Source: Sulfuritalea sp.
Lineage (GTDB): Bacteria > Pseudomonadota > Gammaproteobacteria > Burkholderiales > Rhodocyclaceae
DNA length: 64,000 nt
Assembly: GCA_016710465.1 (NCBI GenBank)
Contig: JADJVS010000014.1
Location: forward strand, 372,001-436,000
Reading direction: 5' to 3'
Shown in pieces: positions 17,922 through 26,419 of the stretch. Within the stretch, counting starts at the first letter, position 1. Every line of letters starts with the position of its first letter. The notes under the pieces are model-generated. The model ran no database searches, was not told the DNA's origin, and was given only the letters and a program-made list of their open reading frames with translations. The translations under genes and the position numbers were made by a program.

Positions 17922-19865
17922 ATGCCCTTCAGCGCCAACTGCCCGGCCTGCGGCGCGCCGGTCGTCTTCAAGTCCTCGGCCTCCTTCCACGGCGTCTGCG
18001 AGTTCTGCCGCAGTACGCTGGTGCGCCATGGCGGCTCGCTGGAAAACCTCGGCCGCATGGCCGACCTGCTGGAAGACGCCTCGCCGATCCAACTGGGCAC
18101 CGAAGGCCGCTACCAGGGCGTGCATTTCGCCACCGTTGGCCGCATCCAGTTGCGCTACGCGGCGGGTGTCTGGAACGAGTGGCATGTGCTGTTCGACGAC
18201 ATGCGCGGCGGCTGGCTGTCGGATGCCAACGGCGAATACACGATCAGCTTCCTGACGCCGCCCAGGGCCGCGCTGCCGGCCTTCGCCGGCATCATGCCGA
18301 ACGACGCGGTGTCCCTCGCCGGCCGCGATTTCATCGTCAGCAACCGCGAAGAGGCGATGTGCATCGCCGGCGAGGGCGAGCTGCCCTTCGCCTTCGGTGC
18401 CGGTTACGCGGCACCCCTGGTCGACCTGCGCGAGGCCGACGGCAAAGGCTTCGCCAGCATCGATTATTCGGAAACGCCGCCGCTGGTCTTCGTCGGCGAA
18501 TCCCTGCCCTTCGCCAGTTTCGGCTTCGCGAACCTGCGCGGCGAGGCGGCCGCAAAAGCCGCCGGCGTGGTCAGGGCGCTCAACTGTCCGCGCTGCGGCA
18601 GCGCCATCGGCATCCATGACAAAGCAGTGCAGAGCGTCGCCTGCCCTTCCTGCCTGACGGTGCTGGAACACGACAACGCCAGCCTGAAGGTGCTGCAAAA
18701 GGCCGCCGCCGCGACCCGCATCGAACCGCTGATTCCACTGGGCAGCGTCGGCCGCTTCCTCAACCAGGACTGGACCGTGATCGGCTTCCAGGAACGCGCC
18801 GTGACGGTGGACGGCAAGGATTACCCCTGGCAGGAATTCCTCCTGCATCACCCGCAGGAGGGCTTTCGCTGGCTGGTCGAATCGACCGGGCACTGGAGCT
18901 GGGTCAGTCCGGTGGCCAATCCGCCCCGCTATCAGGTGGGCCAGGCGGCGGCGATCTACAAGGGCGAGGAGTTCCGCCGCTTTTCGACGGGCTCCGCCGT
19001 GACCCGTTTTGTGATCGGCGAGTTCAACTGGAAGGTCGAGGTCGGCGAGACCTGGGAGCTCATCGATTTCGTCGCCCCGCCGCAAATGCTGAGCCGCGAA
19101 GCGCGTCAAGCCGAGATCGCCTGGTCGCTGGGCGACTACCTGCCGGCGGAAGAGGTCGCCGCCGCCTTCAAGCTCGACCACGCGCTGCCCGTGCCGACCG
19201 GCATCGCCATGAACCAGCCCAACCCCCGTGCCGAGCCGCATCGCCGCGTCTGCGGCCAGTTCTGGAAATTCGCCGGGCTGGTGCTGCTGGCCCAGGCGCT
19301 GTGGATCTTCCTCCTCGGCGGGCGCACGGTGCTCGACCAGCGCCTGTTCTTCGCCGTCGACAACGAGGAGCCGGTGACCACCCAGACCTTCCAGCTCGAG
19401 CGCGACGTGCGCAACCTGGTGCTGCGCCACGACACCGACCTCGACAACAACTGGCTCGGTCTCAACCTGACCCTGGTCGAGAAGGGCAGCGGCCGTGCCT
19501 GGCTCAGCCAGACCGAGCTCGCCTATTGGCACGGCTATGACGACGGCGCCTGGAGCGAGGGCGACCGCTCGCGCGAGCTGGTGTTCCGCGACCTGCCGGC
19601 GGGCAACTATTTCTTCGTCATCGACCCGGAATTTTCCGCCGAGAAGCGGGTCGGCGTCACCAACCGTGTCCGCGTAACCCGCGACCAGGCGGCATGGAGC
19701 AACTTCTTCTTCGTGCTGATCTTCCTCGCCCTGCTGCCGATGTTCAGCCGCTACCGGGTGGCCAGCTTCGAAGCGGAACGCTGGAAAGACGCCGACTTCC
19801 TTTCCAGCGGCGCTGACTTCGGTTCCGAAGATGACAGCGACAGCGATTCGGGAGGTGACGACTGA
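17922..19865 (+). CDS. Zinc-ribbon, DUF4178-type membrane protein
   Basis: This 647-residue protein has two zinc ribbons (CPACGAPVVFK…CEFC near 8–35 and CPRCGSAIGI…CPSC in the middle). Beta-rich DUF4178-like domains follow each (IQLGTEGRYQGVHFATVGRIQL; LIPLGSVGRFLNQDWTVIGFQ). Two C-terminal transmembrane helices flank an extracytoplasmic segment, and the tail is acidic (EDDSDSDSGGDD). Family proteins sit with SPFH, DUF350 and spermidine synthase genes. I chose ATG 17922, because the in-frame GTG upstream reads through the REP element. Its TGA overlaps the next ATG. Confidence 0.87.
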   Translation: MPFSANCPACGAPVVFKSSASFHGVCEFCRSTLVRHGGSLENLGRMADLLEDASPIQLGTEGRYQGVHFATVGRIQLRYAAGVWNEWHVLFDDMRGGWLSDANGEYTISFLTPPRAALPAFAGIMPNDAVSLAGRDFIVSNREEAMCIAGEGELPFAFGAGYAAPLVDLREADGKGFASIDYSETPPLVFVGESLPFASFGFANLRGEAAAKAAGVVRALNCPRCGSAIGIHDKAVQSVACPSCLTVLEHDNASLKVLQKAAAATRIEPLIPLGSVGRFLNQDWTVIGFQERAVTVDGKDYPWQEFLLHHPQEGFRWLVESTGHWSWVSPVANPPRYQVGQAAAIYKGEEFRRFSTGSAVTRFVIGEFNWKVEVGETWELIDFVAPPQMLSREARQAEIAWSLGDYLPAEEVAAAFKLDHALPVPTGIAMNQPNPRAEPHRRVCGQFWKFAGLVLLAQALWIFLLGGRTVLDQRLFFAVDNEEPVTTQTFQLERDVRNLVLRHDTDLDNNWLGLNLTLVEKGSGRAWLSQTELAYWHGYDDGAWSEGDRSRELVFRDLPAGNYFFVIDPEFSAEKRVGVTNRVRVTRDQAAWSNFFFVLIFLALLPMFSRYRVASFEAERWKDADFLSSGADFGSEDDSDSDSGGDD

Positions 19866-20008
19866 TGGCGCGCTTCGCCATGATCCTGAGCCTCGCCGCC
19901 TTCGCGCTGTTCAACTACGGCCAGTACCTCGGCTGGAGCCTGTTTTCCGAAAGCGCCGACGCCCAGCCGGCGCGCTCGGCCAACGCGGCGCGGACCTACC
20001 ATAAATGA
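19865..20008 (+). CDS. Small membrane protein, 47 residues, in the polyamine cluster
   Basis: The ATG at 19865 overlaps the TGA of the DUF4178 gene (ATGATGG context), giving 47 codons. Residues 4–27 form one hydrophobic helix (FAMILSLAAFALFNYGQYLG) followed by a polar tail rich in Ala, Arg and Asn. The coupling to its neighbour and the consistent codon use make it a real gene. Its job is unknown. A small membrane partner of the DUF4178 protein or of the synthase that follows 22 bases later is a reasonable guess. Confidence 0.7.
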   Translation: MARFAMILSLAAFALFNYGQYLGWSLFSESADAQPARSANAARTYHK

Positions 20009-20030
20009 CCAAGCCGGTGACCAAGCCGTA

Positions 20031-21533
20031 ATGCAGCGCCCCCTGCTGGTATCGGTTTTCATCGTCGCCTCCTGCGGCCTGGCCTATGAGCTGATAGCCG
20101 GCGCACTGGCCAGCTACCTGCTGGGCGATTCGGTGACCCAGTTCTCCACCGTGATCGGCGCCTACCTGTTCGCCATGGGCATCGGCTCCTGGCTGTCGAA
20201 GCATGTCACGGGCAACCTGCTGCTGCGCTTCATCCAGATCGAGCTGCTGGTCGGCCTGCTCGGCGGCCTCTCTGCCGGCCTGCTGTTCCTGCTGTTCACC
20301 CTGCACGCCGGACCCTTCCGCTTCGCGCTTTACGGCCTGGTGCTGCTGATCGGCATCCTGGTCGGGCTCGAAATTCCGCTGATCATGCGCATCCTCAAAA
20401 GCGAGGTGGAGTTCAAGGACCTCGTCGCCAAGGTGCTCTCCTTCGATTACATCGGCGCGCTGGCCGTGTCCTTGCTGTTTCCGCTGCTGCTGGCGCCGCA
20501 TCTCGGGCTGGTCAGGAGCGCCCTGCTGTTCGGCCTGTTGAATGCACTGGTGGCGGCCTGGGCGCTGTGGCTGTTCCGCGACCGGATTGGCCGGCTGGCC
20601 GCTTTGCGCGCCCAATGCGCGGCGGTGATCGGCCTGCTGCTGCTGGCTTTCGGCTTCGCCGGCCAGTTCGTCAGCCTGGCCGAAGCCAACCTCTACAACG
20701 AAGACATCGTGCACGCCGAATCCAGCGCCTACCAGCGCATCGTCGTCACCAAGTACCGCGACGAGACGCGGCTCTACCTCAACCACAACCTGCAATTTTC
20801 CTCGCGCGACGAATACCGCTACCACGAGGCCCTGGTGCACCCGGGGCTGGCCGCGCTGCCCGGCGCGCGCCGCGTGCTGGTGCTGGGCGGCGGCGACGGC
20901 ATGGCGGTGCGCGAAATCCTCAAGTATCCGCAGGTGGAAAGCATTGTGCTGGTCGACCTCGATCCGCGCATGACCGGGCTCTTCGCCCAATCGCCGCTGC
21001 TCACCGAACTCAACGCCAATGCGCTGGCCTCGCCCAAGCTGAAAATCATCAACGCCGATGCGCTGCAATGGCTGGAGGCCTCGACCGAGGTGTTCGACTA
21101 CGTCGTCGCCGACTTCCCCGATCCCTCGAACCACGCACTGGGCAAGCTCTACTCGACCGCCTTCTACCGCTTGCTGAAACAGCATGTCGCCGAAACCGGC
21201 CTGGTGGCGGTGCAGGCCACCGCGCCGCTGTATGCCCGGCAAAGCTACTGGACCGTGGTCGCCACGCTTGAAGCCGCCGGCTGGAAGACCGCGCCCTACC
21301 ACGCGCTGGTGCCCAGCTTCGGCGAATGGGGCTACATCCTCGCCGGCAAGCGCGACTATCGGCCACCGCAGGCCATCCCGGTGGCAACCCGCTTCGTCAC
21401 CCCGGACGCCCTGCCGGCGCTGTTCCATTTCCCCGCCGACATGGCGCGCGTGGCGGCCGAACCCAACCGCCTCGACAACCAGAACCTGGTGCGCGTGTTC
21501 GAACGCGAGTGGGGCAGGGTGCAGGCGCACTGA
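20031..21533 (+). CDS. Membrane-fused spermidine synthase-like protein
   Basis: This 500-residue protein has about seven N-terminal transmembrane helices (residues about 1–215) fused to a spermidine synthase domain. Synthase motifs include SSAYQRIVVTKY, FSSRDEYRYHEALVHP, the SAM-binding VLVLGGGDG near residue 285 with LVDLDPRM, and DFPDPSNHALGKLYS. It should transfer an aminopropyl group from decarboxylated AdoMet to a polyamine at the membrane (family knowledge; substrate not proven). The AdoMet decarboxylase that would supply the donor is encoded 2.3 kb downstream. Confidence 0.92.
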   Translation: MQRPLLVSVFIVASCGLAYELIAGALASYLLGDSVTQFSTVIGAYLFAMGIGSWLSKHVTGNLLLRFIQIELLVGLLGGLSAGLLFLLFTLHAGPFRFALYGLVLLIGILVGLEIPLIMRILKSEVEFKDLVAKVLSFDYIGALAVSLLFPLLLAPHLGLVRSALLFGLLNALVAAWALWLFRDRIGRLAALRAQCAAVIGLLLLAFGFAGQFVSLAEANLYNEDIVHAESSAYQRIVVTKYRDETRLYLNHNLQFSSRDEYRYHEALVHPGLAALPGARRVLVLGGGDGMAVREILKYPQVESIVLVDLDPRMTGLFAQSPLLTELNANALASPKLKIINADALQWLEASTEVFDYVVADFPDPSNHALGKLYSTAFYRLLKQHVAETGLVAVQATAPLYARQSYWTVVATLEAAGWKTAPYHALVPSFGEWGYILAGKRDYRPPQAIPVATRFVTPDALPALFHFPADMARVAAEPNRLDNQNLVRVFEREWGRVQAH

Positions 21534-21564
21534 GCGCTTGATTCCAGCCTCCCCGACTGGCACC

Positions 21565-21583
21565 ATTGCATCACAAATGCAAT
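21565..21583. promoter_or_regulatory. Palindrome ahead of the toxin–antitoxin pair, likely operator
   Basis: ATTGCAT (21565–21571) and ATGCAAT (21577–21583) form a perfect inverted repeat around CACAA. It ends 13 bases before the antitoxin ATG, where antitoxin autoregulation sites usually lie. Half-sites TTGCA/TGCAA also occur ahead of the gene at 33047. Confidence 0.5.
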
Positions 21584-21596
21584 GCAAGGAGATGCC

Positions 21597-21875
21597 ATGA
21601 AAACCGCCGCCATTCCCGCCGTCCGCGTTCCGCCCGAACTGCGCCAGGCCGCAGAAGAGGTACTGACCGATGGCGAGTCGTTGTCCGGTTTCGTTGAAGA
21701 ATCCGTAAGACGCAATGTTGAATTCAGACGGGCGCAAGCCGCGTTCGTCGAACGCGGCCTGGCGTCGCGCGATGCGGCCCGCGCTTCCGGTCGTTATGTA
21801 AAGGCCGCCGGCGTGCTCGGCAAACTGGAGCGACGCGTAAAAGCGGCCCGCAAGAAGCGGGCCGGCGCCAAATGA
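21597..21875 (+). CDS. Antitoxin-like protein (YlcI/YnfO family, ParD-like)
   Basis: This 92-residue protein starts at ATG 21597 behind AAGGAG. The N terminus reads like a ribbon-helix-helix DNA-binding domain (AIPAVRVPPELRQAAEEVLTDGESLSGFVEESVRRNVEF). The Lys/Arg-rich C terminus probably binds the toxin. The gene overlaps the ParE-type toxin gene by 4 bases (ATGA), the usual antitoxin-first order. The pair interrupts the spacing between the spermidine synthase and FAD oxidoreductase genes. Confidence 0.82.
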   Translation: MKTAAIPAVRVPPELRQAAEEVLTDGESLSGFVEESVRRNVEFRRAQAAFVERGLASRDAARASGRYVKAAGVLGKLERRVKAARKKRAGAK

Positions 21876-22177
21876 AGAAATTCGTCGTCCGCTTCACGGA
21901 AGAAGCGGAAGCCGATTTGCTGCGCCTGTTCGACTACGTACTCGAGCGCGACATCGTCGCGGCGGAACGCGCCCAGGCGGCGATTGCCAAGAGTATCGAG
22001 CTGCTCGAAATCTTTCCTTTCTCCTGCCGCAAGGCCGGCGGTTCGCGGGATCCCTTCCTGCGCGAACTCATCATTCCCTTCGGCAACTCAGGCTACGTGG
22101 CCTTGTTCGAAATCGAGACCGGGGGCCATGTGACGATACTTGCCCTCCGTCACCAGCGGGAAGACGACTACCACTGA
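21872..22177 (+). CDS. ParE/RelE family toxin
   Basis: This 101-residue protein has the ParE/RelE fold pattern: VRFTEEAEADLLRLFDYVLERD at the start and FGNSGYVALFEIETGGHVTILALRHQRED at the end. ParE-type toxins poison gyrase, while RelE types cut mRNA. Which applies is not visible from sequence. It overlaps the antitoxin gene and ends 3 bases before the FAD oxidoreductase gene, so it is now embedded in that transcript. Confidence 0.87.
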   Translation: MKKFVVRFTEEAEADLLRLFDYVLERDIVAAERAQAAIAKSIELLEIFPFSCRKAGGSRDPFLRELIIPFGNSGYVALFEIETGGHVTILALRHQREDDYH

Positions 22178-22180
22178 GCC

Positions 22181-23815
22181 ATGCGCCGCCGCGACTTCCT
22201 TGCCGCCACGGCATCCGCGGCTGCCCTCGCCGCCTGCGGCTCGAAGGCCGCGCCACCGCTACCGCCGGGTGTGCTCAGCGGCGCCAACGATGTCCTCGGC
22301 CACCGCCTGCGCCAGCCCGATTTTCCGTCGCCAACGGAAACGCGGAAGATATCCGTCGCCATCGTCGGTGGCGGCATAGCCGGCCTCTCGGCGGCGTGGA
22401 AGCTGGCGCGTTCGGGCGGCGACGACTTCCTGCTGCTGGAGCTGGAACGCGAGCCCGGCGGCAATTCGCGCGCCGGGAAGAACGAGGTCTCGGCCTATCC
22501 GCTGGGTGCGCACTACCTGCCGCTGCCGCCGCGCGAGGCACGCGCCACGCGCGCCTTGCTGGCCGAGCTCGGCGTGCTGCAGGGCGACCCGGATGCCGCG
22601 CATCCGACCTACGACGAGAAGTATCTCTGCCATGCGCCGCAGGAGCGGCTGTATACCAACGGCTACTGGCAGGACGGGCTATGGCCGAAGCTGGGCGTGC
22701 CGGCGGCGGAACGGGCGCAGTACGCGCGCTTCCAGGAGCTGATCCAGGAACTGCGCCAACACCGCGATGCCGCCGGCCGCCGTCCCTTCGCCCTGCCGCT
22801 GGCCTTGTCGAGCCGCGATCCAAAACGGCTGGCGCTCGACCGCGGCAACTTTCGCGACTGGCTGCTGGCCGAGGGCTACTCCGCACCCGGCCTGCACTGG
22901 CTGGCCGACTATGCCTGCCGCGACGACTATGGCAGCTCGGCCGCCGGAACCTCGGCCTGGGCCGGGCTGCACTACTTCGCCTGCCGTGACGGCGAGGGCC
23001 AGGTACTCACCGCGCCCGAGGGCAACGCCTGGCTGGCGCGCGGGCTGGCGCGGGCGACGGCGGAGCGGGTGTTGCCCGAAGCGCTGGTGTTTCGCGTCGA
23101 GCAGGGCAAGCGCGGCAGCACCATCGACGTCTACCTCGCCGCCGAGCGGCGCAGCATCCGCATCCTCTGCCGCGAGCTGATCTGGGCAGCGCCGCTGTTC
23201 CTGGTGCCCCGCGTGTTCGCGGCGCCGCCACCGCAGTGGCTGGCCGCCCTGCGCGGTGCCGACTATGCGCCGTGGATCGTCGCCAACCTGACGCTGAAAG
23301 AGGCGCCGGGCACGCGCGCCGGCCAGCCGCTGGCCTGGGACAACGTGCTGCACGACAGCGCCGCGCTGGGCTACGTGGTGGCGACGCACCAGCAGTTGCG
23401 CTACGCGCCGGGGCCGACGGTGATCACCTGGTACCGCGCCCTGCACGAGGAATCGGCGTCCCGGACCCTGTCTGCCGGGGATTCCGCTTCGCGGGCCGGC
23501 AAGAGCCGACTTTCATTTTCCCGCGATGACTGGGCGCGCGAAGTGCTCGACGACCTGTCACGCCCGCACCCCGAGATCCACGAACTCGTCACCCGGCTCG
23601 ACGTGCATCGCCATGCCCACGCCATGATCCGCCCGCTGCCCGGGCGGCTATGGGGCGGCGCGCAGGCGGCATTCGAGCGCGGCCTGCCCGGCATCCAGTT
23701 CGCCCACGCCGACGCCTCCGGCCTCTCGCTGTTCGAAGAGGCGAATTACCGCGGCGTGCTCGCCGCCGAGCGCACGCTGCGCCGGCTCGGCGTATCCTTC
23801 GCTACCTCGCTATGA
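22181..23815 (+). CDS. Exported FAD-dependent (amine oxidase-like) oxidoreductase
   Basis: This 544-residue protein has a twin-arginine-type N terminus (MRRRDFLAATASAAALAAC), whose Cys may be lipidated. A Rossmann FAD site follows (VAIVGGGIAGLSAAWKLA near 58–75, then LELEREPGGNSR). The C terminus keeps the amine-oxidase pattern GIQFAHADASGLSLFEEANYRG. Lying between spermidine synthase and AdoMet decarboxylase, it is plausibly a polyamine oxidase or related enzyme in the periplasm (inference). A repeat element is read in frame at 23478–23503, adding an Arg/Ser/Ala-rich stretch. Its stop overlaps the next ATG. Confidence 0.88.
   Translation: MRRRDFLAATASAAALAACGSKAAPPLPPGVLSGANDVLGHRLRQPDFPSPTETRKISVAIVGGGIAGLSAAWKLARSGGDDFLLLELEREPGGNSRAGKNEVSAYPLGAHYLPLPPREARATRALLAELGVLQGDPDAAHPTYDEKYLCHAPQERLYTNGYWQDGLWPKLGVPAAERAQYARFQELIQELRQHRDAAGRRPFALPLALSSRDPKRLALDRGNFRDWLLAEGYSAPGLHWLADYACRDDYGSSAAGTSAWAGLHYFACRDGEGQVLTAPEGNAWLARGLARATAERVLPEALVFRVEQGKRGSTIDVYLAAERRSIRILCRELIWAAPLFLVPRVFAAPPPQWLAALRGADYAPWIVANLTLKEAPGTRAGQPLAWDNVLHDSAALGYVVATHQQLRYAPGPTVITWYRALHEESASRTLSAGDSASRAGKSRLSFSRDDWAREVLDDLSRPHPEIHELVTRLDVHRHAHAMIRPLPGRLWGGAQAAFERGLPGIQFAHADASGLSLFEEANYRGVLAAERTLRRLGVSFATSL
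23478..23503 (-). repeat. Family-2 repeat core inside the FAD oxidoreductase gene
   Basis: Read on the minus strand, this 26-base core is CTTGCCGGCCCGCGAAGCGG followed by AATCCC. It matches the core of the intergenic repeats at 47282 and 49909 (CTGCCCGCGAAGCGGAATCC). It encodes an in-frame polar stretch (SAGDSASRAGKS) that looks like an insertion between conserved parts of the enzyme. Confidence 0.5.
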
Positions 23816-24198
23816 ACGGCCTCCATATCCTTGCCGAGTTCCACGATTGCCAGGGCTCTCGCCCCCTGCTGCTGGAGGCCGACGCGCTGGCTGCGTTGTG
23901 CCGGCGCGCCTGCGTCGAGGCCGGCCTGGAAGTCGTCGCCGCGGCCTTCCACCAGTTTCCCGGCGCCGGCGCCACCGGCGCCCTGGTGCTGGCCGAATCG
24001 CATCTCGCGGTGCACACCTGGCCCGAGCTGGATGCCGTCACGCTCGACCTTTACGTCTGCAACCACAGCCGGGATAATCGCGCCGCGGCGGAGGCCGCCT
24101 TCGCCGCGCTGAAGCAGGCCTTCCTGCCGCAACATGTCGTCCGCCGCGATGTCATGCGCGGCGAAACCGGAGTCGCGGCGCCTGCCCTTACCGACTAG
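23812..24198 (+). CDS. speD: S-adenosylmethionine decarboxylase proenzyme
   Basis: This 128-residue pyruvoyl enzyme makes decarboxylated AdoMet, the aminopropyl donor for spermidine synthesis. The self-cleavage site LAESHLAVHTWPE is intact with Ser63, the standard position for the short bacterial form. The Cys of YVCNHS and FHQFPGAGATGALVLAESH are also family features. The ATG at 23812 overlaps the TGA of the FAD oxidoreductase, so they are coupled. Together with the membrane-fused synthase it completes a dedicated polyamine unit. Confidence 0.96.
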   Translation: MNGLHILAEFHDCQGSRPLLLEADALAALCRRACVEAGLEVVAAAFHQFPGAGATGALVLAESHLAVHTWPELDAVTLDLYVCNHSRDNRAAAEAAFAALKQAFLPQHVVRRDVMRGETGVAAPALTD

Positions 24199-24204
24199 GA
24201 CACC

Positions 24205-24861
24205 ATGGCTGTCAGGCTGATCTTCTTCCTTCTGGTACTCGCCAACCTGATCTTCTTTGCCTTGGGTCAGGGCTATTTCGGCGCCGAGGATCCGAACCGG
24301 GAACCCGACCGCGTCAACCAGCAATTGCAGCCGGAGAAGCTGCGCGTGACCTCGATCGCATCGACGCCGGACGCTTCGGCTCCGCCTCCGCCCGCGGCTC
24401 TGGCCAACGATCTGGCCTGCCGCGTCGTCGGCGGACTTGGCATGGTCGATGCCGAGGCGCTCAAGGCCGCCGCCCTGGCGGTCGGCGCCGAAGCCCAGTT
24501 GATGCCGCAGGTCGACCCGGTGCTCTACCTGGTTGTCATTGGCGACCTGGCGAATGCCGCCGCCGCGGAAAAGAAGGCTGCCGAATTGAAGCGTTTCGGT
24601 GTCAGCGCGCAGGAGACCGTGGCCCTCGACGGCGGACGCCAGGAAATCGTCCTCGGACGCCTGCCCAACGAGGCGGCGGCAAAGGACTTTCTGCTTGGCC
24701 TGAACAAGCTCGGCATCAAGTCGGCGCGCGTCGAGGCGCGCGACCAGCCACCGGCCAAGGCGCGCGTCGAGTTGCGCGGCGCCGCCACCAGGCTGCTGCA
24801 GCAACTGCCACGATTGATCGCCCCCTACGCGGATGCCTCGGTGACGGAGTGCCCGAAATGA
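24205..24861 (+). CDS. SPOR-like membrane-anchored protein
   Basis: This 218-residue protein has one N-terminal transmembrane helix (LIFFLLVLANLIFFALGQ) and a Pro/Ala linker. An alpha/beta C-terminal domain of about 75 residues follows with the SPOR-like pattern YLVVIGDLANAAAAEKKAAELKRFGV. SPOR domains bind septal peptidoglycan. The gene stops inside the coaE start (ATGA overlap) and is followed by zapD, so a cell-division link is plausible. SPOR assignment is from pattern only. Confidence 0.7.
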   Translation: MAVRLIFFLLVLANLIFFALGQGYFGAEDPNREPDRVNQQLQPEKLRVTSIASTPDASAPPPPAALANDLACRVVGGLGMVDAEALKAAALAVGAEAQLMPQVDPVLYLVVIGDLANAAAAEKKAAELKRFGVSAQETVALDGGRQEIVLGRLPNEAAAKDFLLGLNKLGIKSARVEARDQPPAKARVELRGAATRLLQQLPRLIAPYADASVTECPK

Positions 24862-25466
24862 GCTTCGTCGTCGGGCTCACCGGCGGCATCGGCAGCGGCA
24901 AGAGCGCGGTGGGCGACCTCTTCGCCGCGCGCGGCATCGCGGTCATCGACACCGACGCCATCGCCCACCAACTGACGGCGCCCGGTGGTGCGGCGATGCC
25001 GGCGATCCGCGCCGAATTCGGCGACGCGGCGGCGACGGCCGAGGGCGCCCTCGACCGCGCCGCGATGCGCAACATCGTTTTCGCCGATCCCTCGGCGAGG
25101 AAGCGGCTGGAGGCGATCCTGCATCCGCTGATCCGGGTCGAGAGCGAACGCCGTCTCGCCAGCGCCGACTCTCCCTATGCCATCCTCATGGTGCCGCTGC
25201 TGGTCGAGTCCGGCGACTATCGCAAGCGCGTCGATCGCGTGGCGGTGGTCGACTGCCGCGAGGAAACCCAGATCGCCCGCGTCATGCGGCGCAATGGCTT
25301 GGCGCGCCCGGAAATCGAACGGATTCTCGCCGCCCAGGCAAGCCGCGCCCAACGTCTCGAGGCGGCGGACGACGTCATCGACAACGACGGAACGCCGGAC
25401 GAACTTGCGGCCAGGATCGAGCCTCTGCACGTGAGCTATTTGGCAGCAGCCGGCCGGTTTGGTTGA
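24858..25466 (+). CDS. coaE: Dephospho-CoA kinase
   Basis: This 202-residue P-loop kinase performs the last step of coenzyme A synthesis. The Walker A GLTGGIGSGKS is at residues 6–16, then IDTDAIAHQLTAPGG, the lid region RVMRRNGLARPEIERI, and QASRAQRLEAADDVIDN. The ATG at 24858 overlaps the upstream TGA. It is followed by zapD, as in most beta- and gammaproteobacteria. Confidence 0.97.
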   Translation: MSFVVGLTGGIGSGKSAVGDLFAARGIAVIDTDAIAHQLTAPGGAAMPAIRAEFGDAAATAEGALDRAAMRNIVFADPSARKRLEAILHPLIRVESERRLASADSPYAILMVPLLVESGDYRKRVDRVAVVDCREETQIARVMRRNGLARPEIERILAAQASRAQRLEAADDVIDNDGTPDELAARIEPLHVSYLAAAGRFG

Positions 25467-25520
25467 GATTTGCACCCAAATGGGTCACAATCCCGTGAAT
25501 TTTCCCCGACTGGCCGGCGT

Positions 25521-26276
25521 GTGATCACTTACGAATACCCTCTCAGCGAGCGCGTTCGCACGCTGTTGAGACTCGAAGACCTGTTCGACAAGATTGCCCA
25601 TTTCGCCTCGTCGGAAGGGGCAATGGAACACCATGTCGCGCTGGTCACCCTGTTCGAGATCCTCGAAGTCGCCGGCCGCGCCGAACTGAAGTTCGACCTG
25701 GTCCAGGAACTCGAGCGCCAGCGCCAGATCCTGCTGTCCTTCCGCAACAATCCCGAGATTTCCGAGCAGGCGCTGTCCGGCGCGCTCTACGAAATCGAGC
25801 AGGCCAGTTCCCTGTTGCTGGCCATGCAGGGCAAGATCGGCCACTACCTGCGCGAAAACGAGTGGCTGATGACGATCAAGAACCGCGCGGCGATCCCCGG
25901 CGGCGTCTGCGAATTCGACCTGCCCGGCTACCACTACTGGCGCCATCGCGATGCCGCGCTGCGCCGGCAGGACATCGAAGGCTGGATCGCGCCGATGCTG
26001 CCGATCCGCGCCGGGCTGGCCATCGTGCTGCGCCTGCTGCGCGCCTCCGGCCGCGCCGAAGCGCAAACCGCCCCGCGCGGCACCTTCCAGTTGATGCTCG
26101 GCGGCCGCAGCGCGCAACTGATCCGCCTCAAAACCGGCGCCGGCGAACCCTGCCTGCCGGAAATTTCCGCCGGCAAGTTCGCCATCAACATCCGCTTCCT
26201 GCGTCCCGACATGGACCAGCGCCCGCGCCAGATCGATTCCACGGTGAACTTCGAACTCACGCTGTGTAACCTGTAG
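25521..26276 (+). CDS. zapD: Cell division protein ZapD
   Basis: This 251-residue cytosolic protein cross-links FtsZ filaments. The family start ITYEYPLSERVRTLLRLEDLF is intact and begins at GTG 25521. Reading upstream to a TTG would add 17 non-conserved residues. NEWLMTIKNRAAIPGGVCEFDLP, YHYWRHRD and the C-terminal VNFELTLCNL are typical. The usual downstream partner yacG is present but displaced about 740 bases by an inserted HicAB module. Confidence 0.97.
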   Translation: MITYEYPLSERVRTLLRLEDLFDKIAHFASSEGAMEHHVALVTLFEILEVAGRAELKFDLVQELERQRQILLSFRNNPEISEQALSGALYEIEQASSLLLAMQGKIGHYLRENEWLMTIKNRAAIPGGVCEFDLPGYHYWRHRDAALRRQDIEGWIAPMLPIRAGLAIVLRLLRASGRAEAQTAPRGTFQLMLGGRSAQLIRLKTGAGEPCLPEISAGKFAINIRFLRPDMDQRPRQIDSTVNFELTLCNL

Positions 26277-26419
26277 CGGCCTCTCCGAAATCCTGCACGC
26301 GTCATCGCCTACGGCGCCGGCGTGCCCAGGAGACACCCGCGCAAGGACGAACCTGCCGCAGCCACAAGGGCCAGACGCAATTCGCTGACGGCCGGTGATC
26401 TGATACTATCGGCAGTGCA

